NCBI GenBank assembly: GCA_947452665.1
Contig: CANGEH010000019.1
Span: 1-15,000 of the forward strand
DNA from: Caulobacteraceae bacterium
Lineage (GTDB): Bacteria > Pseudomonadota > Alphaproteobacteria > Caulobacterales > Caulobacteraceae
Reading direction: 5' to 3'
Length of the DNA: 15,000 nucleotides
Shown: piece by piece, positions 7,465 through 13,847 of the stretch
How positions within the stretch are numbered: position 1 is the stretch's first letter
How the letters are laid out: every line of letters begins with the position of its first letter
Program-made: the position numbers and the translations under genes
Notes under the pieces: model-generated
Seen by the model: only the letters and a program-made list of their open reading frames with translations
Database searches by the model: none
What the model was told of the DNA's origin: nothing

Positions 7465-9032
7465 TATGCCACCGTGTTTCCGGCCAAAAACTGGTCACGC
7501 AATTCGCGCTTTAGTACTTTTCCGATCGCACTGCGGGGCAGGACATTGATCAGGTTCAGGGCCGCCAGCCTTTGGGTCTTGCCCAGACGCGCATTGGCCC
7601 AGTCCTTGATCTGATCAGCGGTGCTGCTGGCCCCGGCCTTGAGGGTGACAAAACCAACCGGTGTCTCGCCCCACCGGTCCGAAGGCGCGCCAACCACGGC
7701 CACCTCGGCGACATCAGGATGACCAACCACCACGGCTTCCAGATCGCTGGGATAGATATTAAAGCCGCCCGAAATGATCATGTCCTTCTTGCGGTCCATC
7801 AGGGTCATAAAGCCCTCGGCATCAAAGCGGCCGACATCGCCAGTGCGGATAAACCTTAGGCCTTCTGGGCTATACCATTCGGCATCCGAGGTCTTGCCCG
7901 GCTGGTTATGATAGCCATTCATCATGGCCGGTGAGCGGCCAACAATTTCGCCAACCTCGCCATGCGGCAATTCCTTGCCCGCCTCATCGATCAGGCGGAT
8001 GTCGTGGCCCGGCGCAGGTTGGCCGACCGTGTGCAGCTTGTCTGGATGCTCATGTGCCAGCAGCATGCAGGTGCCGCCGCCCTCGGTCATGCCAAAATAC
8101 TCCACCAGTCCACCCGGCCAGCGGCGTAGGATATCGGCCTTGAGCGTCCCGGCAAATGGCGCGCTAGTGCAAAACTTCATCTGGAAGCTGGACAGGTCAT
8201 AATCATCAAAGCTGGGCAGTTCGAGAATGCGGCGGTACTGGACCGGCACCAGCATGGCGTGGGTGACCTTATGCGCCTGGGCCAACTTCAAAAAGCCGAG
8301 CGCATCAAACTTGTCCATCAAGACAGCCGTGCCACCAAGGGCAATGGTCGGAAAGAAGCTAACCAAGGTGGTGTTGGAATAGAGCGGTGTGGACAGCAGC
8401 GTCACCGTGCCTGGCCCATAGCCAAACCCGCCGCCGCGGCCTGTATGGGACCAGCGCATGCCGTGGGACTGGACAATGCCCTTGGGCGCGCCGGTTGTGC
8501 CCGACGAATAGATGATATTGAATGGGTCTTCTGGCGCGATCGCGACCGGCTCTGGGACACTGCCTGCGGGGGCGAGCCAAGCCTCAAAGGTTTGGCCAAA
8601 ATCGGAGCCATCCAGCGTGGTGACCGGCATGGTCAGGGTCTGGCCAGCCAAGGCCTTGGCGACGCTAGCATCGAGGAAGAAGCGCTTGGCATCACAATCG
8701 GCCAGCATGGTGATTAGGCTTTCCGGCGTCGAGGATGGGGCGAGCGGCGCCACCGCAATCCCCGCCCTTAGGCCTGCCAAAAACACGGCTGCATAGGCAA
8801 TCGATGAGCCCGCACAGATCGAGATCGACTGGCCCTTGGTCACGCCGTCGCGCTGGAAACTGGCCGCGATCTGGTCCATCAGGGCATCGAGCTGGCCATA
8901 GGTCAGGACTGCCTCATCCTTGACCAAGGCCGCCTGATCTGGCCTCGCCTGGGCATTAAAGCGGATCAGGTCTGGCACAGTGCCAAACTCTTGCTCAAGC
9001 AAGGCGGCGTGAGAATGGACCGGGTCAGACAT
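7464..9032 (-). CDS. AMP-forming acyl-CoA synthetase (class I adenylating enzyme)
   Basis: 522 residues, normal for medium-chain or aryl acyl-CoA ligases. Activates a carboxylic acid with ATP to an acyl-AMP, then forms the CoA thioester. Motifs in order: P-loop YSSGTTGAPKG (175-185), YFGMTEG (312-318), RTGDVGRFD (396-404), DRKKDMIISGGFNIYPSDLE (413-432, hinge and A8) and SAIGKVLKREL with the adenylation Lys505. All catalytic blocks are intact. The ATG at 9032 has AGGAAA 8 bases upstream. It is divergent from an ACAD at 9183, a common pairing for a catabolic unit, and translationally coupled (TAATG) to a lipid-glycosylation gene pair, which is less usual. Its substrate is not identifiable. Both acyl catabolism and supply of an acyl group to a glycolipid are possible. 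Confidence 0.94.
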   Translation of the reverse strand: MSDPVHSHAALLEQEFGTVPDLIRFNAQARPDQAALVKDEAVLTYGQLDALMDQIAASFQRDGVTKGQSISICAGSSIAYAAVFLAGLRAGIAVAPLAPSSTPESLITMLADCDAKRFFLDASVAKALAGQTLTMPVTTLDGSDFGQTFEAWLAPAGSVPEPVAIAPEDPFNIIYSSGTTGAPKGIVQSHGMRWSHTGRGGGFGYGPGTVTLLSTPLYSNTTLVSFFPTIALGGTAVLMDKFDALGFLKLAQAHKVTHAMLVPVQYRRILELPSFDDYDLSSFQMKFCTSAPFAGTLKADILRRWPGGLVEYFGMTEGGGTCMLLAHEHPDKLHTVGQPAPGHDIRLIDEAGKELPHGEVGEIVGRSPAMMNGYHNQPGKTSDAEWYSPEGLRFIRTGDVGRFDAEGFMTLMDRKKDMIISGGFNIYPSDLEAVVVGHPDVAEVAVVGAPSDRWGETPVGFVTLKAGASSTADQIKDWANARLGKTQRLAALNLINVLPRSAIGKVLKRELRDQFLAGNTVA

Positions 9033-9099
9033 GGGCTTGGTTTCCTGATAGGGCCTTTTGGCGCATTTGTGCCTTGGCTACGCTGCCACGCGCACAAGC

Positions 9100-9119
9100 T
9101 CAAGTCTGATCATGCTTGA
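9100..9119. promoter_or_regulatory. 20-bp imperfect dyad in the ligase/ACAD divergent promoter region (candidate operator)
   Basis: Half-sites TCAAGTCTGA and (reverse complement of the right arm) TCAAGCATGA match at 8 of 10 positions, with a perfect TGATCA centre and perfect TCAAG/CTTGA outer arms. It lies 68 bases from the ligase ATG and 63 from the ACAD ATG. Many TetR- or GntR-type regulators of acyl-CoA genes bind such 20-bp dyads between divergent genes. No regulator gene is in the window, so its use as an operator is inferred. Confidence 0.35.
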
Positions 9120-9182
9120 CGCGGGCCCCGTTGCAGTTCCATGACCAAGCCTAAACAGGCCCTAGCCTGCCGGAGCGCCCCC

Positions 9183-10370
9183 ATGTCAGATACAGCCGCC
9201 CTGCCCCCGCACCGCCTCGATGAGGCCGCCTCTGAGCAAATTCGCCAGGCGGTTCGCAGCCTTTGCGCCCGGTTCCCCGGCGAATATTGGCGCGCCCTAG
9301 ACCGCGAGCGGGCCTATCCGACGGCCTTTGTCGAGGCCATGACCGAGGCCGGGCACCTGGGCGTCCTGATCCCCGAAGCCTTTGGCGGCAGCGGGCTTGG
9401 CCTAACCACGGCGGCCATGATCCTGGAAGAAGTCCATGCCTGCGGTGCCAATGCCGCCGCCCTGCATGCGCAGATGTACACCATGGGCACGGTTTTGCGG
9501 CATGGTAGCGCTGAGCAAAAGGCCCAGTGGTTACCCAAGATCGCCAGTGGCGAAGTGCGCCTTCAGGCCTTTGGCGTGACCGAACCGACGGCTGGCACAG
9601 ATACGACCAGCATCCGCACGACGGCGACGCGCAAGGGCGATGTCTATGTGATCAATGGCCAAAAGGTCTGGACCAGCCGCGCCGAGCATTCTGACCTGAT
9701 GGTGCTGCTGGCCCGCACCAGCCCCAAGACCGAGGGCCAGAAAAAGGCCGATGGCATGTCAGTCTTTTTGCTCGATATGCGGCTGGCGCTGGGCAAGGGC
9801 CTGACCATTAAGCCGATCCGCACCATGCTCAACCACGCCACGACCGAGATCTTTTTCGATAATCTGGAAATCCCGGCCGATTGCCTGATTGGCGAAGAAG
9901 GCAAGGGGTTTCGCTATATTCTCGATGGCATGAATGCCGAGCGCATCTTGATTGCCTCTGAATGCATTGGCGATGGCCGCTGGTTTGTCGAAAAGGCCAC
10001 AGCCTATGCCAAGGACCGGGTGGTGTTTGGCCGCCCGATTGGCCAAAACCAGGGCGTCGCCTTCCCTATAGCCCGGGCCCATGCGCAAGGGCGCGCCGCC
10101 AAGCTCATGACCTATCATGCGGCAGAGCTCTATGATGCGGGCAAGCCTTGCGCCGAAGAGGCCAATACGGCCAAGCTTTTGGCATCCGAGGCCTCCTGGC
10201 AGGCGGCCGATACATGTCTACAAACCTTTGGTGGCTTTGGCTTTGCCGAGGAATATGATGTCGAGCGCAAGTTCCGCGAGACCCGCCTCTATCAGGTCGC
10301 CCCGATTTCGACCAATCTGATTCTAGCCTATCTCAGCGAACACGTTCTGGGCCTGCCGCGGTCCTATTGA
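9183..10370 (+). CDS. acyl-CoA dehydrogenase (second copy, FadE-type)
   Basis: 395 residues from ATG 9183, chosen over ATG 9141 because CGGAG lies 7 bases ahead of it and the 14 extra residues (Lys/Ala/Cys-rich) have no place in the ACAD fold. FAD-linked oxidation of an acyl-CoA. Seen: PEAFGGSGLGLTTAAMILEE in the N-terminal domain, FGVTEPTAGTDTTSI (130-144) in the flavin/substrate site, DRVVFGRPIGQNQG (278-291), and TFGGFGFAEEYDVERKFRE (348-366). Glu253 in MNAERILIA is at the isovaleryl/long-chain-type catalytic position, and the MCAD-type Glu is absent (YQVAPIS). It is clearly related to the ACAD at 1935-3104, including the LPRSY end, which points to duplication or to paired enzymes for different substrates. 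It is divergent from the acyl-CoA ligase, so the two may be co-regulated. Confidence 0.95.
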   Translation: MSDTAALPPHRLDEAASEQIRQAVRSLCARFPGEYWRALDRERAYPTAFVEAMTEAGHLGVLIPEAFGGSGLGLTTAAMILEEVHACGANAAALHAQMYTMGTVLRHGSAEQKAQWLPKIASGEVRLQAFGVTEPTAGTDTTSIRTTATRKGDVYVINGQKVWTSRAEHSDLMVLLARTSPKTEGQKKADGMSVFLLDMRLALGKGLTIKPIRTMLNHATTEIFFDNLEIPADCLIGEEGKGFRYILDGMNAERILIASECIGDGRWFVEKATAYAKDRVVFGRPIGQNQGVAFPIARAHAQGRAAKLMTYHAAELYDAGKPCAEEANTAKLLASEASWQAADTCLQTFGGFGFAEEYDVERKFRETRLYQVAPISTNLILAYLSEHVLGLPRSY

Positions 10371-10379
10371 TGGACTTAA

Positions 10380-10417
10380 ACCCTCCGCCAGTGTATATAT
10401 ATGTATATCCGGAGGGT
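10380..10417. promoter_or_regulatory. 38-bp concentric inverted repeat in the vapB leader (candidate autoregulatory operator, contains the ribosome site)
   Basis: Outer arms ACCCTCCG (10380-10387) and CGGAGGGT (10410-10417) are perfect 8-bp complements. The spacer holds an AT core, ATATATAT (10395-10402), centred on exactly the same axis (10398.5). The right arm contains the vapB ribosome site (GGAGGG, 6 bases before the ATG), so in RNA the left arm could mask it. In DNA it resembles operators bound by VapB/VapBC over their own promoter. It begins 10 bases after the ACAD stop; no T-run follows, so it is a poor terminator. Confidence 0.6.
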
Positions 10418-10422
10418 CTGAT

Positions 10423-10662
10423 ATGCGCATCACCGATAGCCGCACCTTCAAGAGTGGCAATAGCGAGGCTATTCGCCTGCCCAAGGCCGTGGGCTTTGGC
10501 CTTGATGTCGAGCTGACCCTGGTTCGGTCGGGCGATGTCCTGACCATTTATCCCAAGCGCCCATCCGTAAGTGCTCTGGTCAGTCAACTTGCCAAGATGC
10601 CAAGGCCTAGCCAGATTGAGATGCGGGACACAGATGATCTGAACGAGCGCCCCGGCCTATAG
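10423..10662 (+). CDS. vapB: VapB-type antitoxin (AbrB/SpoVT DNA-binding fold)
   Basis: 79 residues. The N-terminal half (about 1-48) is a swapped-hairpin AbrB domain: FKSGNSEAIRLPKAVGF contains the SGNSxAIRLPK signature of VapB/VagC antitoxins, followed by ELTLVRSGDVLTIYP. The C-terminal tail (about 49-79, with SALVSQLAKM and an acidic DTDDLNE end) would block the toxin active site. It neutralises the VapC encoded 2 bases downstream and, with it, probably represses the shared promoter. The ATG has GGAGGG 6 bases upstream, inside the right arm of a strong inverted repeat. The pair sits between an ACAD and a PaiB-like gene, with no sign of a mobile element around it. Confidence 0.88.
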   Translation: MRITDSRTFKSGNSEAIRLPKAVGFGLDVELTLVRSGDVLTIYPKRPSVSALVSQLAKMPRPSQIEMRDTDDLNERPGL

Positions 10663-10664
10663 GC

Positions 10665-11051
10665 GTGCGCTACCTGCTCGACACCAATGTCCTGATCCAT
10701 CTACGCGATGGTGAGCCAGACGTTTCGCGCAAGATCGCGGCTCTGGAAGGCGCGGTCTTGATCTCGATTATCAGCCAGATCGAACTGGAAGGCGGGGTCT
10801 ATCGTGACCCCAGCGAAAGCCACATCCGCCGGCCAAGGCTGGATGCCATGCTGGCAAGCCTGCCCGTTCTTAGCTTTGATGTGGCGGCGGCCCTAGCCTA
10901 TCGGCACATCTTGGCGGTCAGCGGTTATTCGCGCCGCAAAATGCTAGACCGTATGATCGCCGCCCAAGCCTTGGTGCATCAAGCCACCTTGGTCACCTTG
11001 AATCCTGGCGACTTTATCGACATACCCGGCCTCGTCGTGCTGGACTGGTGA
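10665..11051 (+). CDS. vapC: VapC-type PIN-domain ribonuclease toxin
   Basis: 128 residues, full PIN length. VapC toxins are Mg-dependent endoribonucleases that cut tRNA or rRNA and stop growth when free of VapB. The acidic active site is complete: Asp6 in YLLDTNVLI, Glu40 in ISQIELEGG, Asp95 in MLDRMIAAQAL and Asp116 in LNPGDF, ending with the typical IPGLVVLDW. Start: GTG 2 bases after the vapB stop. It has no strong ribosome site of its own, so translation is probably coupled to vapB, which keeps the antitoxin in excess. The RNA target cannot be predicted from sequence. Confidence 0.93.
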   Translation: MRYLLDTNVLIHLRDGEPDVSRKIAALEGAVLISIISQIELEGGVYRDPSESHIRRPRLDAMLASLPVLSFDVAAALAYRHILAVSGYSRRKMLDRMIAAQALVHQATLVTLNPGDFIDIPGLVVLDW

Positions 11052-11074
11052 AAAGCACTTAAGGATCAATCCCA

Positions 11075-11713
11075 GTGTACCAACCCCCTCACTTTGTCGA
11101 AGATCGGTTAGAGGTTCAGCACGCGCTGATTATCGAAAACCCGCTTGGCCTCTTGATCAGCAACGGCAGCCGCGGCTTGAGCGCTGATCCGGTTCCGTTT
11201 GTGCTGGATCCTGATCGGGGTCCCTTGGGCACCCTGCGCGCCCATATTGCCAGGGCCAATCGGCTTTGGCAGGGCCAAGACCCTAAATCAGAGGTCCTGA
11301 TCGTGTTTCAGGGGCCGCAGCATTATGTTTCGCCGGGCTGGTACCCAACCAAGCAAGAGGCCGGCAGGGTCGTGCCGACCTGGAACTATGTCACGGTCCA
11401 TGCCTATGGCCACCTGACTGTGATTGAGGATACGGCTTGGCTCAAGGCCCAGATCGAAGCCCTTACCCTTGGGCAAGAACAGGCTCAGGCCCAACCGTGG
11501 TCGGTGGACGACGCGCCAGACGCCTATATTGCCGCACAGATGCGGGCCATTATTGGGCTGGAAATTCGCATTGATCGGATGATTGGCAAGGTCAAGGTCA
11601 GTCAAAACAAGGCAGAGGCCGATCGGCGCGGGGTGGCCCAAGGCCTAGACGCTACGGACACAGATACCGCTCAAGCCATGGCCACATGGGTGCGCCAGTA
11701 TGGACAGGTCTAG
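11075..11713 (+). CDS. paiB: PaiB-like FMN-binding split-barrel protein
   Basis: 212 residues, usual PaiB length. PaiB of Bacillus was described as a negative regulator of protease and sporulation genes. The family has a flavin/heme-binding split-barrel fold and its role in proteobacteria is poorly known. Seen: the N-terminal MYQPPHF, LRAHIARANRLW (54-65), and the signature FQGPQHYVSPGWYPTKQE (78-95) followed by VPTWNYVTVHAYG (100-112). The C-terminal part from about 140 is helical with IIGLEIRIDRMIGKVKVSQN, also conserved. The start is GTG at 11075 with an AAGGA about 10 bases upstream. It begins 23 bases after vapC and may read through from it, but no functional link is evident. Confidence 0.9.
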   Translation: MYQPPHFVEDRLEVQHALIIENPLGLLISNGSRGLSADPVPFVLDPDRGPLGTLRAHIARANRLWQGQDPKSEVLIVFQGPQHYVSPGWYPTKQEAGRVVPTWNYVTVHAYGHLTVIEDTAWLKAQIEALTLGQEQAQAQPWSVDDAPDAYIAAQMRAIIGLEIRIDRMIGKVKVSQNKAEADRRGVAQGLDATDTDTAQAMATWVRQYGQV

Positions 11714-11755
11714 GGCTGGGATTTGAGGTTCTGCTCCACCTGACCTTGGCCAAGA

Positions 11756-11832
11756 TGGTACCGCCTCTCAGGCTTGAACTGAGGACCTCCGGTTCCACAA
11801 ACCGGCGCTCTAACCAACTGAGCTAAGGCGGC
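11756..11832 (-). tRNA. tRNA-His (anticodon GTG), CCA encoded
   Basis: 77 nt including CCA folds into a full cloverleaf: acceptor GCCGCCT/AGGCGGT with a G1-U72 wobble, D arm GCTC/GAGC with loop AGTTGGTTA, anticodon stem CCGGT/ACCGG with loop TTGTGGA (anticodon GTG, His), 5-nt variable loop, and T arm CTCAG/CTGAG with loop TTCAAGC. The discriminator is A73. The base encoded before G1 is A, so the G-1 found in most tRNA-His is not encoded. G1-U72 plus A73 without G-1 is the divergent type of Caulobacter and related alphaproteobacteria, read by a matching HisRS. Confidence 0.97.
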
Positions 11833-11851
11833 TCGCAATGCGAGAGAGCGC

Positions 11852-11880
11852 TATTTAGTCGTCATGCGGTTTGGGATCAA
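11852..11880 (-). promoter_or_regulatory. sigma-70-type promoter of tRNA-His
   Basis: On the minus strand TTGATC (11875-11880) is followed after exactly 17 bases by TAAATA (11852-11857), and the mature tRNA 5' end lies 19 bases further on. The bases just after the -10 are GC-rich (GCGCTCTC), as in stringently controlled stable-RNA promoters. The short leader contains the hairpin CTCGC-ATT-GCGAG, ending at G1 of the tRNA. Confidence 0.7.
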
Positions 11881-11977
11881 GCCGCTGTTTTACCCAATCG
11901 CGCAATTGCAGGCCAAGGCTTGCCCAAAGCCGTGTGACACCGCATTCTGCGCGCAGACCTATTCGGGGAAATTTAGC

Positions 11978-12865
11978 ATGACCGAGATTACAACCCGCCA
12001 GATCGCCGCCAATGGGCTAAGCTTTACCATTGACGAGTGCGGCGCGGGCGATGCTGTTGCCTTGTTCCTGCATGGCTTTCCCGAAAGCCGGTTTAGCTGG
12101 CGCGCCCAATTGTCGGTGTTAGCGGGTCTTGGCTGGCGAGCCGTCGCTCCCGATCTACGCGGCTATGGCGATTCTAGCCGGCCCAAGGGCAAGAAGAATT
12201 ATGAGATCGGGCATTTGCTGGCCGATGTCGCGGCCCTGTTCGATGCGCTGGGGGCCAAGCGCCGCCTCTTGATCGCCCATGACTGGGGCGCGATCATTGC
12301 CTGGTGCTTTGCCAATGACCGGATGCGCGATCTAGATGGTCTGGTCATCATGAATGTGCCGCACCCGGCTGTGTTTCTGGATGTGCTCAAACGCAGTCCC
12401 GAACAGCGAAAAAAAAGCTGGTATGCCCTGTTCTTCCAACTGCCCTGGTTGCCCGAGGCCCTATTGACCGCCAATGGCGCCAAGGCGATCGGCCAGGCTT
12501 TTGTCGGCATGGCCATCGACAAGAGCCGCTTCCCGCAAACCGTGCTGGATCACTATCAGCAAAACGCGCTCAAGCCCGGGGCCATGACGGCCATGATCAA
12601 TTATTACCGGGCCAATACCAAGACCTTGGCGGCCTATGACCGCGATCATGCCAGCAAGATTGAGGTGCCAACCCTGATGGTCTGGGGCGAGGAGGATACC
12701 GCCCTTAGCCTCGAACTGACCGAGGGCTATGGCCCCTATGTCACTGACATGACCCTAAACCGCCTACCCCAAGTCTCGCACTGGGTGCAGCAAGAAGCCC
12801 CAGAGGCCGTCAATGGTCACTTGACCGACTGGATGCGGGCCAAGGGGCTAATGCAGTCAAACTGA
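11978..12865 (+). CDS. alpha/beta hydrolase, epoxide hydrolase type
   Basis: 295 residues from ATG 11978, chosen over ATG 11864 because GGGGAA lies 7 bases ahead and the upstream extension is not part of the fold. Epoxide hydrolases open epoxides to diols through an ester with an Asp nucleophile. Seen: oxyanion motif HGFPES (32-37), nucleophile Asp102 in AHDWGA, cap region with Tyr149 (KSWYALFF) and Tyr209/210 (MINYYRAN) as candidate ring-opening tyrosines, acid Asp240 in WGEEDTAL, and base His268 in VSHWVQQEAP. The Asp nucleophile excludes an ordinary Ser esterase; haloalkane dehalogenase is less likely because the cap tyrosines fit epoxide hydrolase. Codons 144-147 contain an 8-A run (12409-12416). 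It is divergent from tRNA-His, and its end overlaps the end of the M48 gene by 9 bases. Confidence 0.9.
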   Translation: MTEITTRQIAANGLSFTIDECGAGDAVALFLHGFPESRFSWRAQLSVLAGLGWRAVAPDLRGYGDSSRPKGKKNYEIGHLLADVAALFDALGAKRRLLIAHDWGAIIAWCFANDRMRDLDGLVIMNVPHPAVFLDVLKRSPEQRKKSWYALFFQLPWLPEALLTANGAKAIGQAFVGMAIDKSRFPQTVLDHYQQNALKPGAMTAMINYYRANTKTLAAYDRDHASKIEVPTLMVWGEEDTALSLELTEGYGPYVTDMTLNRLPQVSHWVQQEAPEAVNGHLTDWMRAKGLMQSN

Positions 12866-13705
12866 GGCCTTGGTGCCCATCCAGCCGCGCTGGGTCAGAT
12901 AGGCTTGCAGCGCAGAAATGCGGGTTTCGTCCGCTGGGTGGGTCGATAGCCATTGCGGGGGGCTGGCCTTGCCTGGGCTCTTGGCCATGTTTTGCCACAG
13001 CTTGAGGGCCTGGACCGGTTCAAAGCCTGCAGCCTGCATATAATCGACCCCGATGCGGTCAGCCTCCAGCTCATGCTGGCGAGAAAAAGGCATCAAGACC
13101 CCGAACTGGACGCCAAGACCAAGCGCCTTGCTCAGTTCCCTTTGGTGCCCCCCATCGGTCTGGGCGATGGCAAGATTAGCCGCCGCCATGCCCATCTGGG
13201 CGACGAGGCCTTGAGAATAGCGCTCTGCGGCATGTTGCGCTGTCACATGCGCCGCTTCATGGCCGAGCACGGCCGCTAGCTGGTCGTCATTCTCTACCGC
13301 CTTGAACAGGCCTGAATTGACCCCAACCTTATTGCCGGGAAGCACAAAGGCATTGGCCTCCTTATTGTCAAACACGGCATATTCCCAAGGCTGGTTGCCC
13401 CGACCAGCGGCTGTGACGATATCCTGTCCAACGCGGCGCACACGGCGGTTTAGCACCGGATCATCGGAGCGTTTTTCGGTTTTAAGGGTCTCGGCCCATG
13501 CGCTGAGCGACAACTGCACCAGATCGGCCTCGCTAACCATTAGGAGCTGATCGCGGCCAAGCGCGCTATTATAAGAACAGCCCGCTGTGAAGGCGACCAC
13601 GGTGCCCGCAGCAAGCCCGCGCACCAGGTCGCGCCGAGACATCCGGATGCGGCCAAGACCACCCGCCCCTGTCTGTGTTTGATCCGCATGACCCGTCAGA
13701 CACAT
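12857..13705 (-). CDS. M48-family zinc metallopeptidase with a Tat-like signal
   Basis: 282 residues from ATG 13705. Resembles the BepA/LoiP group of envelope-quality-control proteases. The zinc site is HEAAH (149-153) with the third ligand in HELEADRIG (Glu214). THPADETRISAL near the end is the group's conserved His block. The N-terminus has SRRDLVRG (Arg24/25) followed by a hydrophobic stretch ending in TAGC (Cys43), i.e. a Tat-type signal and a weak lipobox, so the mature enzyme is probably periplasmic and perhaps lipid-anchored. Start: the frame is open to 13771, but ATG 13705 has AAAGGGGA close upstream, and a -10-like TATTAT lies between the two. ATG 13642, directly before SRRD, is another option. 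It is transcribed apart from tonB, whose terminator lies just upstream. Confidence 0.88.
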   Translation of the reverse strand: MCLTGHADQTQTGAGGLGRIRMSRRDLVRGLAAGTVVAFTAGCSYNSALGRDQLLMVSEADLVQLSLSAWAETLKTEKRSDDPVLNRRVRRVGQDIVTAAGRGNQPWEYAVFDNKEANAFVLPGNKVGVNSGLFKAVENDDQLAAVLGHEAAHVTAQHAAERYSQGLVAQMGMAAANLAIAQTDGGHQRELSKALGLGVQFGVLMPFSRQHELEADRIGVDYMQAAGFEPVQALKLWQNMAKSPGKASPPQWLSTHPADETRISALQAYLTQRGWMGTKASV

Positions 13706-13745
13706 GCGCGTCCCCTTTAGCAAGACCGTAAAATCGACCCTACTG

Positions 13746-13773
13746 ATAATATACCAAGGCGATTTTCGCAAAG
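13746..13773 (-). promoter_or_regulatory. candidate promoter of the M48 peptidase gene
   Basis: On the minus strand a weak -35, CTTTGC (13768-13773), is followed after 16 bases by TATTAT (13746-13751), about 41 bases before the ATG at 13705. It lies just past the tonB terminator, where a new promoter is needed. The -10 is good and the -35 poor. Confidence 0.35.
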
Positions 13774-13782
13774 CCCAGGGCC

Positions 13783-13820
13783 AAAAAGCAAAAACGCCCC
13801 AAGGCCGGGGCCTTGGAGCG
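13783..13820 (-). terminator. Rho-independent terminator of the exbD-tonB unit
   Basis: In minus-strand RNA, CGCUCCAAGGCC pairs with GGCCUUGGGGCG (12 pairs, one G-U) around a 2-base CC turn, followed directly by UUUUUG and a second U5. It begins 28 bases after the tonB stop. Both the perfect stem and the T-tract are on the tonB strand. Confidence 0.9.
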
Positions 13821-13847
13821 CTTCTGTTTAGTTTGATCCGACAGGAC

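Noticed and set aside
10371..11074. vapBC region as part of a mobile element or island
   Set aside because: No integrase, transposase, tRNA target, flanking direct repeat or visible change in codon use was found around the pair.
11745..11754. CTTGGCCAAG palindrome directly after tRNA-His, as its terminator
   Set aside because: The stem is 5 bp with no loop and no T-tract follows on the minus strand.
11864..11977. Upstream ATG extension of the epoxide hydrolase
   Set aside because: It starts inside the tRNA-His promoter and adds 38 residues outside the fold. ATG 11978 has a well-spaced ribosome site.
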